This document shows positions 11,926 to 24,392 of a stretch of 64,000 nucleotides of DNA, in pieces. A program made the position numbers and the translations under genes. Location of the stretch: NCBI RefSeq assembly GCF_910596095.1, contig NC_056551.1, positions 2,418,001 through 2,482,000 on the forward strand, given 5' to 3'. The notes beneath the pieces are model-generated. The model was not told the origin of the DNA and made no database searches. It worked only from the letters and a program-made list of their open reading frames with translations. Numbering within the stretch: position 1 is the first letter of the stretch; each line of letters opens with the position of its first letter. The stretch comes from Thunnus maccoyii. Taxonomy: Eukaryota > Chordata > Actinopteri > Scombriformes > Scombridae.

Positions 11926-12620
11926 TGTGTGTGTACGTGCATGTGAACATGTGTGCATGCTTACTGAAGCACACTTGTGTTAAGTCAACCTCTTATTACA
12001 GAAAGAGAGAGAAAGGCGGATTATAATCAGATATGATCAGTTTGAATGGTTAAGTTTGGTTCATCAGACAGGTCCTAAGCTTATATTTGAAATTATTGAG
12101 AGAAGTGGACTGAAATGCAATTTGAATTTAACTGTTCCACAGCTGAGCCCCCCTATATCTAATAGAGAATTGACAGAGCCCAGTATAGAATATTGGGAGG
12201 TGTAAACATTTGGTATGTCTCGTATTATAGTTGTGTACATCACCATTAGGCTGGAAAAATGCTTTACAAAGGAAGGGAAGCGAGGCTGGCTGATGAAAAA
12301 TTTTAAAAATAAAAACACAAATTTGGTTTTTGTTTATGTTATAAATTGTTAGGATCTTGAGCTGATTGAAGAGAGGGGCTGAGTGGTCAGTCCTACTACT
12401 AAATGTAGCAGTTCTGCAAAACTTTTTCGGCAAAATTTAAAGCTTACGAAGGTAGGTGGGATAAGTAGATCCCCAAATAATATTGCAATGCATGAGGTAC
12501 GGATAAATTATGCTATAATAAAGACTCAATAAACACTTCTGATGCACCAAACTTCGAAATTTGCCAATGATGCCAAAATTAATAAAGCAACAAACTATAC
12601 ACTCCTCTGGCTCAGGGTCG
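11926..12620. other. No recognisable feature
   Basis: Non-coding. The overlapping minus-strand frames at 12064-12433 show no domain or splice-bounded structure. Confidence 0.5.
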
Positions 12621-12987
12621 CTATGACACCAGCGGTCGATACATCATAAATGACGTGCAGTAGACCAGGTTACAGCGTAGCAGCAGCAACACCACAAACA
12701 GCAGCAGCAGGCTGGAGGGCAGCGGGATGCGGCCTGGACACACACAGCCTCCCAGGTACCAGGAGGAGAGTTTCTGTGACTGCCGGAGCCCAAACACGCT
12801 GAAAGCATCGATAAATTGCCCGCGCTTCCCCACACACCGGTTTCCGAGCACAACAATCCCGCTGTGAGCTTCCAGCAGGCCGCTGCAAACACTGATGGGC
12901 CCTAGTTCAGCCAGCAGCTCGTCACACAAAGACAGCAGCAAGGGAATGACAGTGCACTGATTTAATCCCAACAACAATTTGGAGAGA
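12621..12987 (-). CDS. Putative terminal exon of an unidentified membrane protein gene
   Basis: On the minus strand an open frame of about 122 codons ends with TAG at 12621-12623. It can start after a plausible acceptor (TTTGTAG, its AG being plus-strand bases 88-89 of the 12,900s), leaving a split codon. The encoded piece has a globular-looking N-terminal half (CDELLAELGPISVCSGLLEA, then GNRCVGKRGQFIDAF) and one strongly hydrophobic segment near the C-terminus (LPSSLLLLFVVLLLL) followed by RCNLVYCTSFMMYRPLVS. That would suit a tail-anchored or last-helix topology. Local GC and codon choice stand out from the flanks, suggesting genuine coding origin. I do not recognise the family, and no upstream exon was identified to the right. 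It may be a real last exon or a retrocopy fragment. Confidence 0.4.
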
Positions 12988-14427
12988 CTACAAATATTTA
13001 AATGAAAAGTTGAGAACTACTTTGAACGGAGCTTTGGCATATCAAGTAATAAACTATTAAATCCATTAATACTGAAATGGTCACAGGATAAACACTCAGA
13101 AGTCAAAGAGCTAAAAAAATTTTGAATCAGGGTCAAACAGCTCCATAAAAAAGACCAATCAAGTCATCATCATCACCATCAATGTCATGATAAGGAAATA
13201 TGGAGACATGCTTAGAACAAGTCCAAGCGCTCCATTCATTTATATTCATTGATAGGTGTGCATCTCAGGTGGACACTTTTACAGCAAGTACAATAAACAG
13301 TGGGATTTGAGAGGATATTATGACAGTGATAAGAAAGACAGCTGTAGTCCATCATGGACATGGAAGTGCTCATAGGTAGACCAAAATAAATATTGGAATG
13401 ACTAAGTATAATACTGTGGGCCCTGTCTTACGCACAGCGCAGAGTGGGGCTAAGTGCAGCGCAAGTCTCTTTTAAGACCGACGAATTTGTCATTTTCCGT
13501 CCAGCGCCCACGTTATTAAAATAGCGGAGGAAGTCCTGCAGCTGTCGGCTCCTCTGCTCCAGTCACACCCCTTCTTCCGGGACTTTGTATACGGAGCCGC
13601 TGTAGAAGGAGGAAAATAAATATCCTCAATCAAGTGACCTATGACTACCACTAGCACACACACACCCTCAGAGTAGCCTGTTACACAATCCTTTACTTAT
13701 CGTAATAGTGCGCGTTGAACCAAGTCTCGGTCATCGACGCCTGGCTCGTCCTGCTGTGGTCTGTCTGCTTCCTCGTCCCAGCTGCACCTTTTCTCCGGTG
13801 TATCCACGCTGTTTCAACGAGTAGTCTCCGTCCTCAGGTTCCCATGACCAACTGCAACCGATATTCTGTGGAGCGAACCCTCTCACATCCGTCGCTTCCC
13901 CGTGTCTCCAAGTCTCTCCTTCCTTCTCCACCTGCTTCACCTCTCACACTCGGCCAAAAAAGACATGAAGGAACTCAGTCCAGTCCGCTACTCCTGAGTG
14001 AAGGGGTGTGTGTCATCCAATCACTCACTGGTGTTCTCACTTAATCCATCACTTGATCACTTAGAGTTCAATGCACTCAGTCCAATTAAAACCATATAAA
14101 AAAAAAGCATGCAGGGCAACTCACTAAAACCAGATGCATATAATAAAAATAAGACATGCAAAATATAAGATCAAGTAGGATTACAATTATGTCTCAATTT
14201 GACAAAAACACTGATTACGTGTAGCTTTTCAGCCTAAAGCAAACAGTCCAGCTGGAACTGATTGAAGGCAGACTCTGAGGAGACATATGCACTCAGTGTG
14301 ATTAGTTTGGTTACCTCAACAAAAGAGCTCATAATGGTATAACCTGTGCCAAAATGATTGTGGACTGAATATAGCTAAATGTGGCTTGATTGTTCAATAA
14401 TATAATGTGTAACGCTGGAATAATGTT
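12988..14427. other. No recognisable gene; GC-richer stretch 13430-14040
   Basis: 13430-13540 (cttacgcacagcgc, then ccagcgcccacgttattaaa) looks like an interspersed repeat end, but no partner was found here. 13540-14040 is relatively GC-rich and open on both strands, with no recognisable domain. A CpG-like promoter for a gene outside the reading is possible but unsupported. Confidence 0.35.
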
Positions 14428-15715
14428 GGTGACTCAGAAAATTGGGGAGGACAGGAGGAAAACCAACATGAAATCTTACAACAAACTGCATCAAACTATA
14501 TCACTGTCTCTACCTGATGAAATCGGAGGGGTGGGGCTTTCAAAAACAAAAACCCCATAGCATATACATATTGTTTCTTAACAAAGAAGTGCTCATTTTA
14601 GCTGTGGAGTTGTTCAGAATGTGTCATTTTACCAACAAAGCAATATTCTAATTTATAGTATTGTTCTATTGTTACAACAGATTTATATTCTATTCAGAAA
14701 CAGACAACTTATCACATCATTTACATGTGTTTCCTATGTATTTTCTTAGTATACAGAAATATATAAAGTAGCACAAAGCTTATAATCTGATACAAATACA
14801 GATCAGTGCTGAATACTAGAAAGACTGAACACTAAAAACATTCACAGATCTAAAAGTGTAGGTTCACATCAGAAAGTGTTAATGCATGTATCAAATACAT
14901 GACTTACACACTCTTATTTATATGTACGATATACAAAATATAGTCTACAAAGCTGACATGTTAACACTTGTTATTCTAGTTACTTTAAGCTTATTACTCA
15001 ATACATGACTCAGCTTAAAAACGAACTGAAGAAATTGTCACAAGCCAGCAGCCAGACCTCCTGCATACTTAGTCACTAATCATACATCATCAACAGGTGA
15101 CTGAACAACCACTTAATTAAAAACTGGATCAATTCCAAATGAATGAGTGAGTCCAGACAGCTCACTGTAACTTCAACAAGCAAACTACCCACAACACATT
15201 ATATGATCTCTGCTGCATTCTTGTTAAGGAGATAAATTCACACAACAGCCACACAGAGACATTTAACCATCAGAGATGAAATTAGCGACCAAAGAGACAG
15301 AGAGAGAGAAGCTGTATCTGACTCACGTTATCTGACCTCCTCTTCTTTCTGTCATGGAGATGAAGTATTCATGTTATAACGTCCATTTGTTGCTGTTGGG
15401 CATCTTGTTTGTTAGTTAACAGAACTTTGTGGCTGCTGGTTAACCAGTCTGATATCATCAGCAACAATGACAAACAAGCTAACTCTCCTGGTTGTTTCTC
15501 CGGTCGCTTCTCTCTCCACCTTCCCCTGCAGCGTCGTCCCGCTGCTGCGCTGCCCAGTCCAGATCCATTCTCACCATTAGCTTAATAGTCCTTCCATGGA
15601 TGTATAAAGAGTCCTTCAGGCTGCTACAACAAGCTAACTGTTGCGTTGGCTAACGCAAGGAGCAATCTACTGCTTGTTATCTACTTCTGCTACTCTGTAT
15701 TTTCCCTATACTGTG
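14428..15715. repeat. Interspersed repeat, copy A (partner at 47325-48280)
   Basis: From ggggaggacaggaggaaaac (about 14440) to about 14960, the sequence is close to 47330-47895. A second matching block (agtccttccatggatgtata and onward) lies at about 15585-15665 and 48170-48275. The interior between the blocks differs in length. The element is non-coding in both copies. Its class is unknown; a non-autonomous DNA transposon or LTR relic are both possible. Confidence 0.7.
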
Positions 15716-16043
15716 GAAGGGGTCAAGGTCGTTGCCAGTGGCAGGCTACATAAAGCTGCCAGTTTGCATCCAGCACTGCTGCTGGCAGGATTACATGCTG
15801 CCTGTGGTCCACAGTATTTTATGGGGAGAATTATGACTGTTGTCCTGGTTGGTCTGCACCTAACTTCTGCATCAAGCCTCCTGCTTTAATGTCCAGCCGC
15901 TCACGGCCATTCTAACACAGCGCCATGAGAAAGTAGAACACATGATCCAACAGCAGTGTTATATATTTATTCATATCTTTGTTATATCTTCCTATACACA
16001 CACACACGTTTACCCAGCTATGAGTACTTATGGACAAAGCATG

Positions 16044-16046
<3 letters not shown>
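15716..16046. other. No recognisable feature
   Basis: A small plus-strand frame continues from the repeat (15641-15889) but has no domain. Confidence 0.5.

Positions 16047-16117
<71 letters not shown>
16047..16117. repeat. (AT)n microsatellite, about 70 bp
   Basis: Uninterrupted AT dinucleotides, able to form cruciform structures. Confidence 0.95.
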
Positions 16118-16120
<3 letters not shown>

Positions 16121-16235
16121 TAAATTCACACTGCTTACCAATGACAACTGTCTTCAAGATCAGCTGCTGGGCAAATATTTTTTAATTCACCCTCCTCCAG
16201 TTCGAGATTTGCCCTTCTCTGAGATCTCATGCCCT

Positions 16236-16276
16236 AGAATAATAATAACTTTATTTGTATAGCACTTTTTAAAACT
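16236..16276 (-). mobile_element. Short LINE (L2-type) tail relic
   Basis: ataactttatttgtatagca is the reverse complement of an L2-type 3' terminus (tgctatacaaataaa...). It is only about 40 bp long, the minimal trace left by a severely 5'-truncated insertion. Confidence 0.5.
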
Positions 16277-17050
16277 CACTATGGGGGCAAAGACACTACA
16301 ACTTCAGAAAACACATGCAAATAGACAAAACACAAGCAAATTCAGAAAACATCTTCGTCAATTTGACAACACATGAGCAGCATTTAGAAAACATGCAGCA
16401 AATACCACAACACATTACAGAAATTACAACAGAAGTGTTTCCAGAAGGCACTTAAGAGTGATGAACATGTCAATAACACAAAAATGTTGAAAACAAGGCC
16501 AAAACTCTGTATTACACATTCGAACCTGAGTACCATTCCATAATAACAGGTAAATAGATGTTTACTAATGATTTTGAAGAGCAACCTGTGTATATACAGA
16601 ACATTGATTTGAAATTTTTGAGAAACATTTAAATAATACATTACACTTGAACTGAACCTGTTAGATTTTAGTTGACTAAATCTACAGTAGATTTAGTCAA
16701 CTAAGATCTTATGATAGTTAGTCAACTAAAACTAGACTAAAACAAAAACAATTCAGATAACTAAAATATGACTAAAACTAAATGTCAGTTTAGTCGACAC
16801 ACTATGACTAAAAAATCTTAATCTGATCACAATTTGCTTTACCAAAACATGTGTGCTGCTCAGTTCTGAGCTGGTTTTTCCCTCCCTGGTGGGAACAGTA
16901 ATACCAGGAATGGTCTGGAGATTTGCCATGTTACCCCAGCCCAATTAATTTTACCTATCCAGAACTATCATGTAACAAATCAAATCTCTCCACGTTTTAG
17001 ACATTGTAAGTAGTTGTAATAACATTGTAATAAGTTGGGTCTCTGGTGTG
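16277..17050. other. Gene-upstream region with a palindrome
   Basis: No gene. 16668-16704 is an 18-bp perfect palindrome with a 1-nt spacer, listed separately. Around it the motif GACTAAAA recurs irregularly to about 16800. Confidence 0.5.
16668..16704. repeat. 18-bp perfect inverted repeat, 1-nt spacer
   Basis: TTAGTTGACTAAATCTAC at 16668-16685 is followed by one A and then its exact reverse complement at 16687-16704. It lies about 0.5 kb upstream of the TNF-ligand promoter. It may belong to the GACTAAAA-rich repeat around it. Confidence 0.85.
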
Positions 17051-17051
17051 T

Positions 17052-17094
17052 GCCCCCCCCCCACCCCCCCCCCCCACCCCCCCACCCACCCCTC
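17052..17094. repeat. Cytosine tract (G-run on minus strand)
   Basis: About 43 bases made of long C runs broken by single A residues. The minus strand therefore has at least four runs of three or more G and could form a G-quadruplex. It ends about 95 bp before the TATA box of the TNF-ligand gene. Confidence 0.9.
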
Positions 17095-17188
17095 CATTTT
17101 CCTTCCTGTCAGCATAAATAGACTGATGAGGCAATTCTAGACAGAGGAGATTACTGTAGGCGTCGGCTACCGTCCCACTACTGGTCTG

Positions 17189-17196
17189 TATATAAG
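17189..17196 (+). promoter_or_regulatory. TATA box of the TNF-ligand gene
   Basis: TATATAAG lies 69 bp before the start codon, which predicts transcription starting at about 17218-17225 and a short 5' leader of about 45 nt. It is the only such motif close to the start. Confidence 0.6.
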
Positions 17197-17264
17197 TACT
17201 CTGCATGTATCACCAGTAAACAGCTTTATTCGGGACCAGCCAGTTTACAGATACTTTCAGAGAG

Positions 17265-19777
17265 ATGGGACCTGTTGTCATGGAAAAGAAACTGATGGAA
17301 CATAAGATTGCCTCTGGGAATGTGATAAGTATGGGCCCGGATGAGTCTCTGCTCATCCTCATCAAACACTGCCATGACATGAAGAAACAGGAGACGTGCC
17401 TCAGATTCATCACTTTGCTCCTGCTGCTCACCTGTGCGGCACTGTTCATTTATACCATGGGTGCTGATTTAAAATCTGGATCCAGTGGACAAGGGGTAAG
17501 TTTCACAAGTTTTTCCTCATGTGAGCTTCTTAGAGAGCTTTAGCTGTACCATTGATAATGTGGGCATGTTAAGTCCAGTGATGGATTAAGATGGATGAAC
17601 TTGAGTACTTTTGCTGTAAGATCTTTGAGTCAAGTCAAATTTGTGCAGGGATAGAAACATGTCTTAATGCGTCTATAAAATATGTATAAGATTTATATTG
17701 ACACAGTGGTTGTGTCCACATTTTTATAGTGCCACTTTAATTCAATGCAACCTAGATTCATCCTTATAGACAGCAAATCTACTAGCTCACTTATACACAA
17801 TACATCTCAACGGACATAGAGGACCTATGAACTATAGCTGACCAAATATATTTCCAGGCTAACTGTGATGAAGCTTTTTATCCCAGACACCCTGTTGCTT
17901 CCATATTTCAGCCCATTTTACTTGCCCTTTACTGCTATGGCATCACATTTGGACTTACCTTAGGTTCTCATCAAGCTGTCATATAATCTGTATAATGGCC
18001 ACGATTTTATCAGATTAAAATGTTATTACTTAGGATGAAACTTGCATAACAATGTGTTCTCCCTTATTCCTAGAGTGCAGTTGAGCAAAATCCAACCCAC
18101 TCCAAGCAAGACAGAATGTACCCTGCAGGTATGCCATGTCATTAAGTTCATGTGTAGAAAAAAATCTGTGGAGGCTGGAGGATTTCAATGTACAAGTTAA
18201 AGCTTACAAGTTGATGTATTCTTCACTGCTCGCCACTATACTATAAAGCTCCATGTACAGTATCTAATTTTGTGCATATATTTCATAACCAAGAGAACAT
18301 TCTCATGCTTTTGTTGCATGACACAGATCAGGGTTTTGCTTTCCCTGAAATACTATGAGCAGACAAGCAGCATTGTTTTGAACCTTTCTTTCCTCTTTCT
18401 CTTTATCCACAGGTGATCCTAAAACAAACTCCACAACACCGCACATTCGTCTAAGTAAGTTTTTTTGTGAGATTTCACTACTATTTCCATGACTCTTTTG
18501 TTTTCAATCATATAAATCATGCAAGTTAATGAAATCGTGACAATTTGGCCACAGGAGGAAAACTCCAACCACAATCCCCCAGGTGGCAAACATCTAAACT
18601 GTAAGATTAAAAACTTATGCAGGTTGAGTTTTTTTTCCCTTTTTTTAGATTTTAAAACTTGACAAAAAGTTTCACAACAGAGGGAACATCTACATGTATG
18701 ACACATACATCTGTGTAGGTATAATCACACGCTGCAGCACATTCAGCCGGAGTACACATGGCCGGATGAGTCTTGGCCAGCAGCCAACAAGGGAAACAGG
18801 CTCACATAATAGATTTCATGTATTTCATCAGAGCTCCTTTGTTTTGATTTGCTTTTTCTATGTTTAAACATCGTTTCTCTTAATCATGCAATAGTTGAGA
18901 TTTTGGCCACTTGGGAGCAGCAGAAATAAATTCTGAACACAACATTGATGTCACACTTTAAGACTGTTGCTTATTTACACATCCAGTGGTTAGGGAGAAT
19001 CAAGTATCATATTAATTTTGTTTTTCTGTCCACCCGGTGTATGTAATCCAATATTCACTCTCTTTTGGCTGTGTTTTTTACAGAGCCTCCAAAGTCCCAA
19101 AAGATATATATTTTTTAATATTGTGTTATTATAAGTTATTATCTCCTGAGGGGAATATCTGATTCTTTAGCGGCTAAATGCTCCACTCTCTTCACCAGCC
19201 AGTCTACAGCTAACTGTGTCTGTTAACCCTTTGGTGCTGAGCAGATAGTGTACCGTGGGTTTTAAGTTGTAGGCCATTGTCATTGTCATAGTGAGAATTG
19301 TATAATTTATGATCAGACAACCTCAACAACTTGAGAGAATTATGTTTTCAAATGAAACATTTGATTTACTGTGTGTCCCTCAATCCTACAGGGTTTGTGT
19401 CCAAAGACAACGACAATGATGGACAACATATCAAATGGGAACGAATGTTTGGTGACATACAATACAATGCTGAGAAAAATGCCATTGTGATTAATAAGAC
19501 AGGCATATATTTTGCCTACGTACGCATTGCTTTAAGATGCCAAAATGAGGAGGGATATGAAAAGTTCTTCCTAAAGCTGCAACGCTGGAACGAAGGTTAC
19601 AACAAGACTGTTAAACGGATGGAGGTCTTGGAAAGTATAACATGCACTCAAGGAGAGTCCAGCACTGTGTTTGTGGGAGATCTTTTTGACTTGTTGGCAG
19701 GAGATCATATGAGTGTGTTGATTGTAGAGGGTTACAAACTGGTCACGGAATTAGCATTTGGTGCTTATCTCACATAG
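17265..19777 (+). CDS. TNF-superfamily ligand (type II membrane cytokine), four exons
   Basis: Exons: 17265-17495 (phase 0 end), 18074-18128, 18413-18454 and 19392-19777. All junctions are GT-AG and the frame is continuous, giving 237 aa. Residues 1-45 form a cytoplasmic tail. About 46-66 (FITLLLLLTCAALFIYT) is a single signal-anchor helix. About 67-110 is a stalk with an NST glycosylation site. About 112-237 form one TNF homology domain, with the core strand pattern NKTGIYFAYVRIAL, the central VFVGDLFDLLAGDHMSVLI and the terminal FGAYL. RCQ and ITCTQ supply a likely disulfide pair. The ligand would trimerise and signal through a TNF receptor on immune cells. The start ATG has purine at -3 and G at +4. 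The four-exon layout with short stalk exons is usual for the family. Which subfamily it belongs to (TNFSF8/15-like, GITRL/OX40L-like or other) cannot be fixed by eye. Confidence 0.88.
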
Positions 19778-20481
19778 AGAATATGCCTCTTGTGTGTGTG
19801 TGTGCTCACTGTCTCATTCTTTATAATGTATTTTTAAAAATTTTTGAAACAAAAAAAAAAATCCATTTCAGGTTATTTATCATCACTAATTTATAAGCTT
19901 TGTACTGTATGTGTTAAAGTATTTCCTGTTAAGGCTTTAAATAAGTATTCAGGTTAGGAGGATACAGGATGCAGACAGGTGACAAGTTCACCGAAGTGGG
20001 GGAGACTAAGGTATTGTTCCACTATGAACGGCTTCAGTGCTCCCTGACATGGATCATCCAACGCTCCGAACTCCACTGGAGGGATGAACAGTATTCTTCT
20101 AAAATATACTCCCTCATTTTGTGTTTTGATGATTCATTTATTCCGGTTTCTGCTTTAATTTGTCACCAGTCTCATTATATGCTGGATACTATATAAGCAC
20201 TCGAGTATTGTTTTCATGAGTAATATTTTAATGAGATAATATTGACGCTACTGTATTAAAGTAAAGCATTTCCATTGCCTTTGAAGCTTGTTATCTTGGT
20301 GTTAGGATGTTTGAGTCATGGGTATGCTTGACTGAAAATTGTCATCAGTTTTGATGGGGTTTTGGATGAAATGCCTGAAATGTGCTCTTTGGTTAAAACA
20401 AGATGAAGGCTGTTATTTGTTTTTTGAGATGAGCCACACATTTGTTAATCTCAGAGTTTGCTGTTGGCTATTTATAATAAA
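19778..20481 (+). other. 3' UTR of the TNF-ligand gene with polyadenylation signal
   Basis: The first clear AATAAA after the stop is at 20476-20481; an ATTAAA occurs near 20256. ATTTA motifs occur at about 19873-19879 and 20466-20472. AU-rich elements are known to shorten cytokine mRNA life, but these are few. An alternative distal AATAAA is at 21841-21846, after more TATTTAT motifs at 21253-21290. Confidence 0.5.
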
Positions 20482-23159
20482 CTAACAATTGTCTCTAACA
20501 GTGATCTGTCAGTTCACCCAAATTACAAACACATATTTACCCACTTACACCTAGTGGTATCTCACTAGAGTTTTAGACAGTTTTTTTTATTGCTGATGTT
20601 GTTTAATATCCTCTGCTGAGAGTTTTATTGCCACCTCGGTACAATGAAAGCAAATGAAACTGTATTTGTTGTGTTGAAAGCATGGAAAATTGACATTCTA
20701 AAACTGACAATTAAAACTATAAAGCACTGAGTCTTTCGGAGTCTTTTTAGAAACCTCTCAGAAAATGGTTCTCAGCAGAAACATTTCTCTGTCAAGGTCT
20801 GTGGATTATCATGAGTAACTTGAACATTGCTTTTGGAAAGATATGTTACTATTGAATTTTTCCAAATGTCATTTTGGAAAATTTCATCCACCTCCATTGT
20901 ATTGGGGTAAATTGTAAGTTTTTAGATTTAACTACAGAAGTTAGCTTTGAAGTAAAACTCAACGCCACTGTTGTTTAGTTCTTAGGTTAGCCTAGGCTTG
21001 ACTTTTTACTTGGATTGCCTACAATTAATTATAGTAAAAACTGTGCTAATTTGTGGAATTTGTCTCTTACAGGCGTCCCAACATGTATAAATATAAAGTG
21101 CATGTGTTTGACACAGCTAATCAACAGCATCAAACCAACAGTCAAAAACATGCTAACGTTATTGTGAGTCTACAAAACAGATGTTAAGAATGTAAGGAAA
21201 CTGTAGTGCTGAATTGTGAAAATACAGGTTTCACGTAGTATTAGAAAGATTTCTATTTATTGTGTGTATTTTTGTTTATTTTTGTATCGCTATTTATTAT
21301 TATATGAATTATAACGCACTAACTTAAGAATTTTGAATTTACAAAACTAATTTATGGTTACTGTATTATACGTCTTAAAACTCTGAGTTTGTTTGGTTTT
21401 TAGGATATAATTCCCTTATGTGCATTATCATGGGTGCATTTGTGTCATGGCTACACTTCTGTCAGAGAAAAAGTATTTCTAATAATTTTTTTGAGGTGTG
21501 TTGCCAAAAGATATTTAATTTTTTGAAACCTTACTAAAATGTATTACAATGATTGAGTTTCATGATTATTTTTATTTTCATTGATTACATTAGATTTACT
21601 ATTTGATCTGATAATACGACTTAAACTTCCACGTTTGTATTTATATACAATTTTTTTTTTTTTAACAATGGCTCCTATCAAACTCCCATCTGTTTTGGAG
21701 GGATTTTTTCCTTGTCGTCTGGGAGAGCTTCCTACAACCTCCATTTTGACAAAAACTGTTTCACACAGTGGCTCAGATCCACAATTATGCTAAGTTTATG
21801 ACCTTGTTTTTGTAGCTTACACTGACTTAAATTAACATGTAATAAAACTTCTTTTTTAATTAAGATACAAGACTGATAAGTAACATGATGAATTCACTTG
21901 ACATGACAAAAATCTTTTTTTTGCTCTGTTTTGCTGACCACTCTCTCCATGTGCTTGAGTCCAAGATGAATTGAGTAATATGAACTATTCTTTCTTAATT
22001 TGTGATCACATGATTACTTTAGCTTATGGTTACCTAGATAAAGGGGGCGGCTCATTTTACCCACTGGCTCTATTTACCCCATTCTCCCCTACTCGTTTTT
22101 TTTTTACAGTACCATATGTACCATAGGTGCCAGGGATGCAATTCTTCCAGAACTTACGGGGTCAGCATATGCACCGAATTGAAGGCATTGTATAAGGGCT
22201 ACATGGAGTTGAGCCAGGAGAGGAACTAACCTCAGCTAAAATATATTCCTGTGGGTGTCAATTATTGAGTACACCCATTAGCTTATGGGAAGAAAGCGCT
22301 CTAGAAATCAAAAGATAAGTTTATTGAGGTAGTATACTCAATGCAACTAAAACATAGCATATACAGATATAAGTAGTGTGTCATCTGATTTACCTGCCAT
22401 ATATTCCACATTTATCATTTAGCAATAAGGCAATAGAAAGAGGTTGGCCACCTAACAAACAGCACTATCCTCTTCCTCTTTTGGTTACGCAATGGTTGAC
22501 ACACTTTGTTTATGATGTAAATCAAGTCTTCATTTTCCCGGGAGATTGTACCCGGTTGCAGACAGAATTACATAGTGACAACAAGGCTTATAGAGAACCA
22601 ATCTAAATGCCAATGGTGTCATCATTCTAATAAGTTAAAGCAGGTGACTATTTCCACTTTAATATTCTATTTTCCATATTATCATCATCGTGGCTGTCAA
22701 TTTACTGAAAGGTTTTTTAGATTTTATGATTTTTATTGCCATATTTTGGCACAGCAACTTCTACATTTCAGTAGTCGTTGGTAACTTCTCTCACTCTGAC
22801 GGCTGCTGCCTCTGTGTCTCTGTAAGTCTCTGTCCAGTATCATCTTGTGTTGCAGTTGACAGTGTAACATCACCTGTAGACAATAATATCCCCTCCTCTA
22901 ATATCTCTGGGACTTTCACATCGCTTGACCGTCTCCCATCACTCACCGCTTTGCTTTACAAAGACGTGTTTTTTTTAGCATCTAAATGCATGTCAAAAAA
23001 TTCCCTCTTTATTTCTGTCACACTACAGTGCTGCTCTGATGACACGTTGTTGACAGCTGGATTCATATGTTCTAATTGTTTTGGGTCGACTTCTACTGAC
23101 ACTTTGAAATTTGTTATGTTTTTGTCTACTGATTTCTGAGAGCACCACTTAAAGCTGTG
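20482..23159. other. No recognisable gene
   Basis: AT-rich. If the distal poly(A) signal at 21841 is used, the first part would be extended 3' UTR. 22700-23140 holds a long plus-strand frame (22690-23139) without a recognisable domain. It directly precedes the LINE endonuclease remnant and could be that element's ORF1, but no motif supports this. Confidence 0.4.
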
Positions 23160-23756
23160 CAGTGTTTTTACTCTTTGGGAATGTTTTTGAGAATGAAACT
23201 TGCCCACAAACAGAGCGGTTTATGGCAATCTTAGGAGCATGGGTTATATTAATGATAATAACCTGTGTCAGGTCAACAAGTTCAGGCAGAGAGTTTGTTG
23301 AATCCGATTTGGAACACATTGTTGAAGCATGGGTGGATGCATCTGGTGCATTTACTCTTGCTGAAGCCTCACCACACAATTACAACTTTTTTCACGTAGT
23401 CATGACAAATGCAGTGGTGGTGTCTTCATTTTTGCAAATCACCTGATTTGTTGCCAAATTTCAGTTGGTAAAGTACACAGCTTTGAATACCTTGTCTTGA
23501 TTATTCAGGGTGATATGGCAGTTTTATTTTTGATGGCCCCCCAGATATAACTGTGAATTCCTTGACAAGTTTGAAGATCTCTTGTTTGAAATCTGCTCTG
23601 ATTACAATAATGTAGTTATAAGTGGTGACTTTAATTTCCATGTCGACAGTTCTGCTTCCACGAACACAGTCCAATTCATGAACCTACTTCTCTCGATATG
23701 GTTCAACATGTTACTGAGCCCACCCACCAATGTGGTCATACCCTTGATCTTGTAAT

Positions 23757-24336
23757 ATCTCTGTACTGTATATAGATGTGTTGGGACTATATGTAGACCA
23801 CAGTTTACCACATGTTTCAAGACCTGAGCCCTGGGGGTTCGCACCCAAAGTGTGAAGCTCCACCCATGGATCCAGGTTATCAAAACTAGAGATGCTGCTT
23901 GCTCTTTCACACCTCCAGCAGCTGCTGGAGCAGCTCTCTGCTCTCTTGTGTGGCCTGCTCACAACAGACACACACAGTCTTCTTTACAGCAGAAATTTAG
24001 TGAAATGGAGTTAGCTTGCTGCTAACTCTACACAAAGGAGTGACCTGGGCCCTCTGCACGACTGGAGTACTGTCTCCCCAGCAACGCCTGCATCTTTCAG
24101 CTTCAGAGCCAAAGCCTTCTCAGCCTGACTCACCCGCGGATTCACCGGCTACAAAGCAGAACACAACAAAGCATCTCTTCCTTCATGGACTGGTAACCAC
24201 TTATAGTCAGGTTACTGCATAGCCACACCGCTAGGTTAATGTTAGCATGCTTAACACATGTTACATCCAGTAACTAGGCCTTGCATGCAACTAACCTCGT
24301 TTTAACCTGGCACCTTTAGCCTACACCAATCTTCCC

Positions 24337-24392
<56 letters not shown>

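Noticed and set aside
16997..17206. Minus-strand frame with poly-glycine
   Set aside because: Created by the C tract upstream of the TNF-ligand gene; no start context or domain.
22690..23139. 149-codon plus-strand frame as a gene
   Set aside because: No domain, no splice context; lies next to LINE debris and may be part of it.
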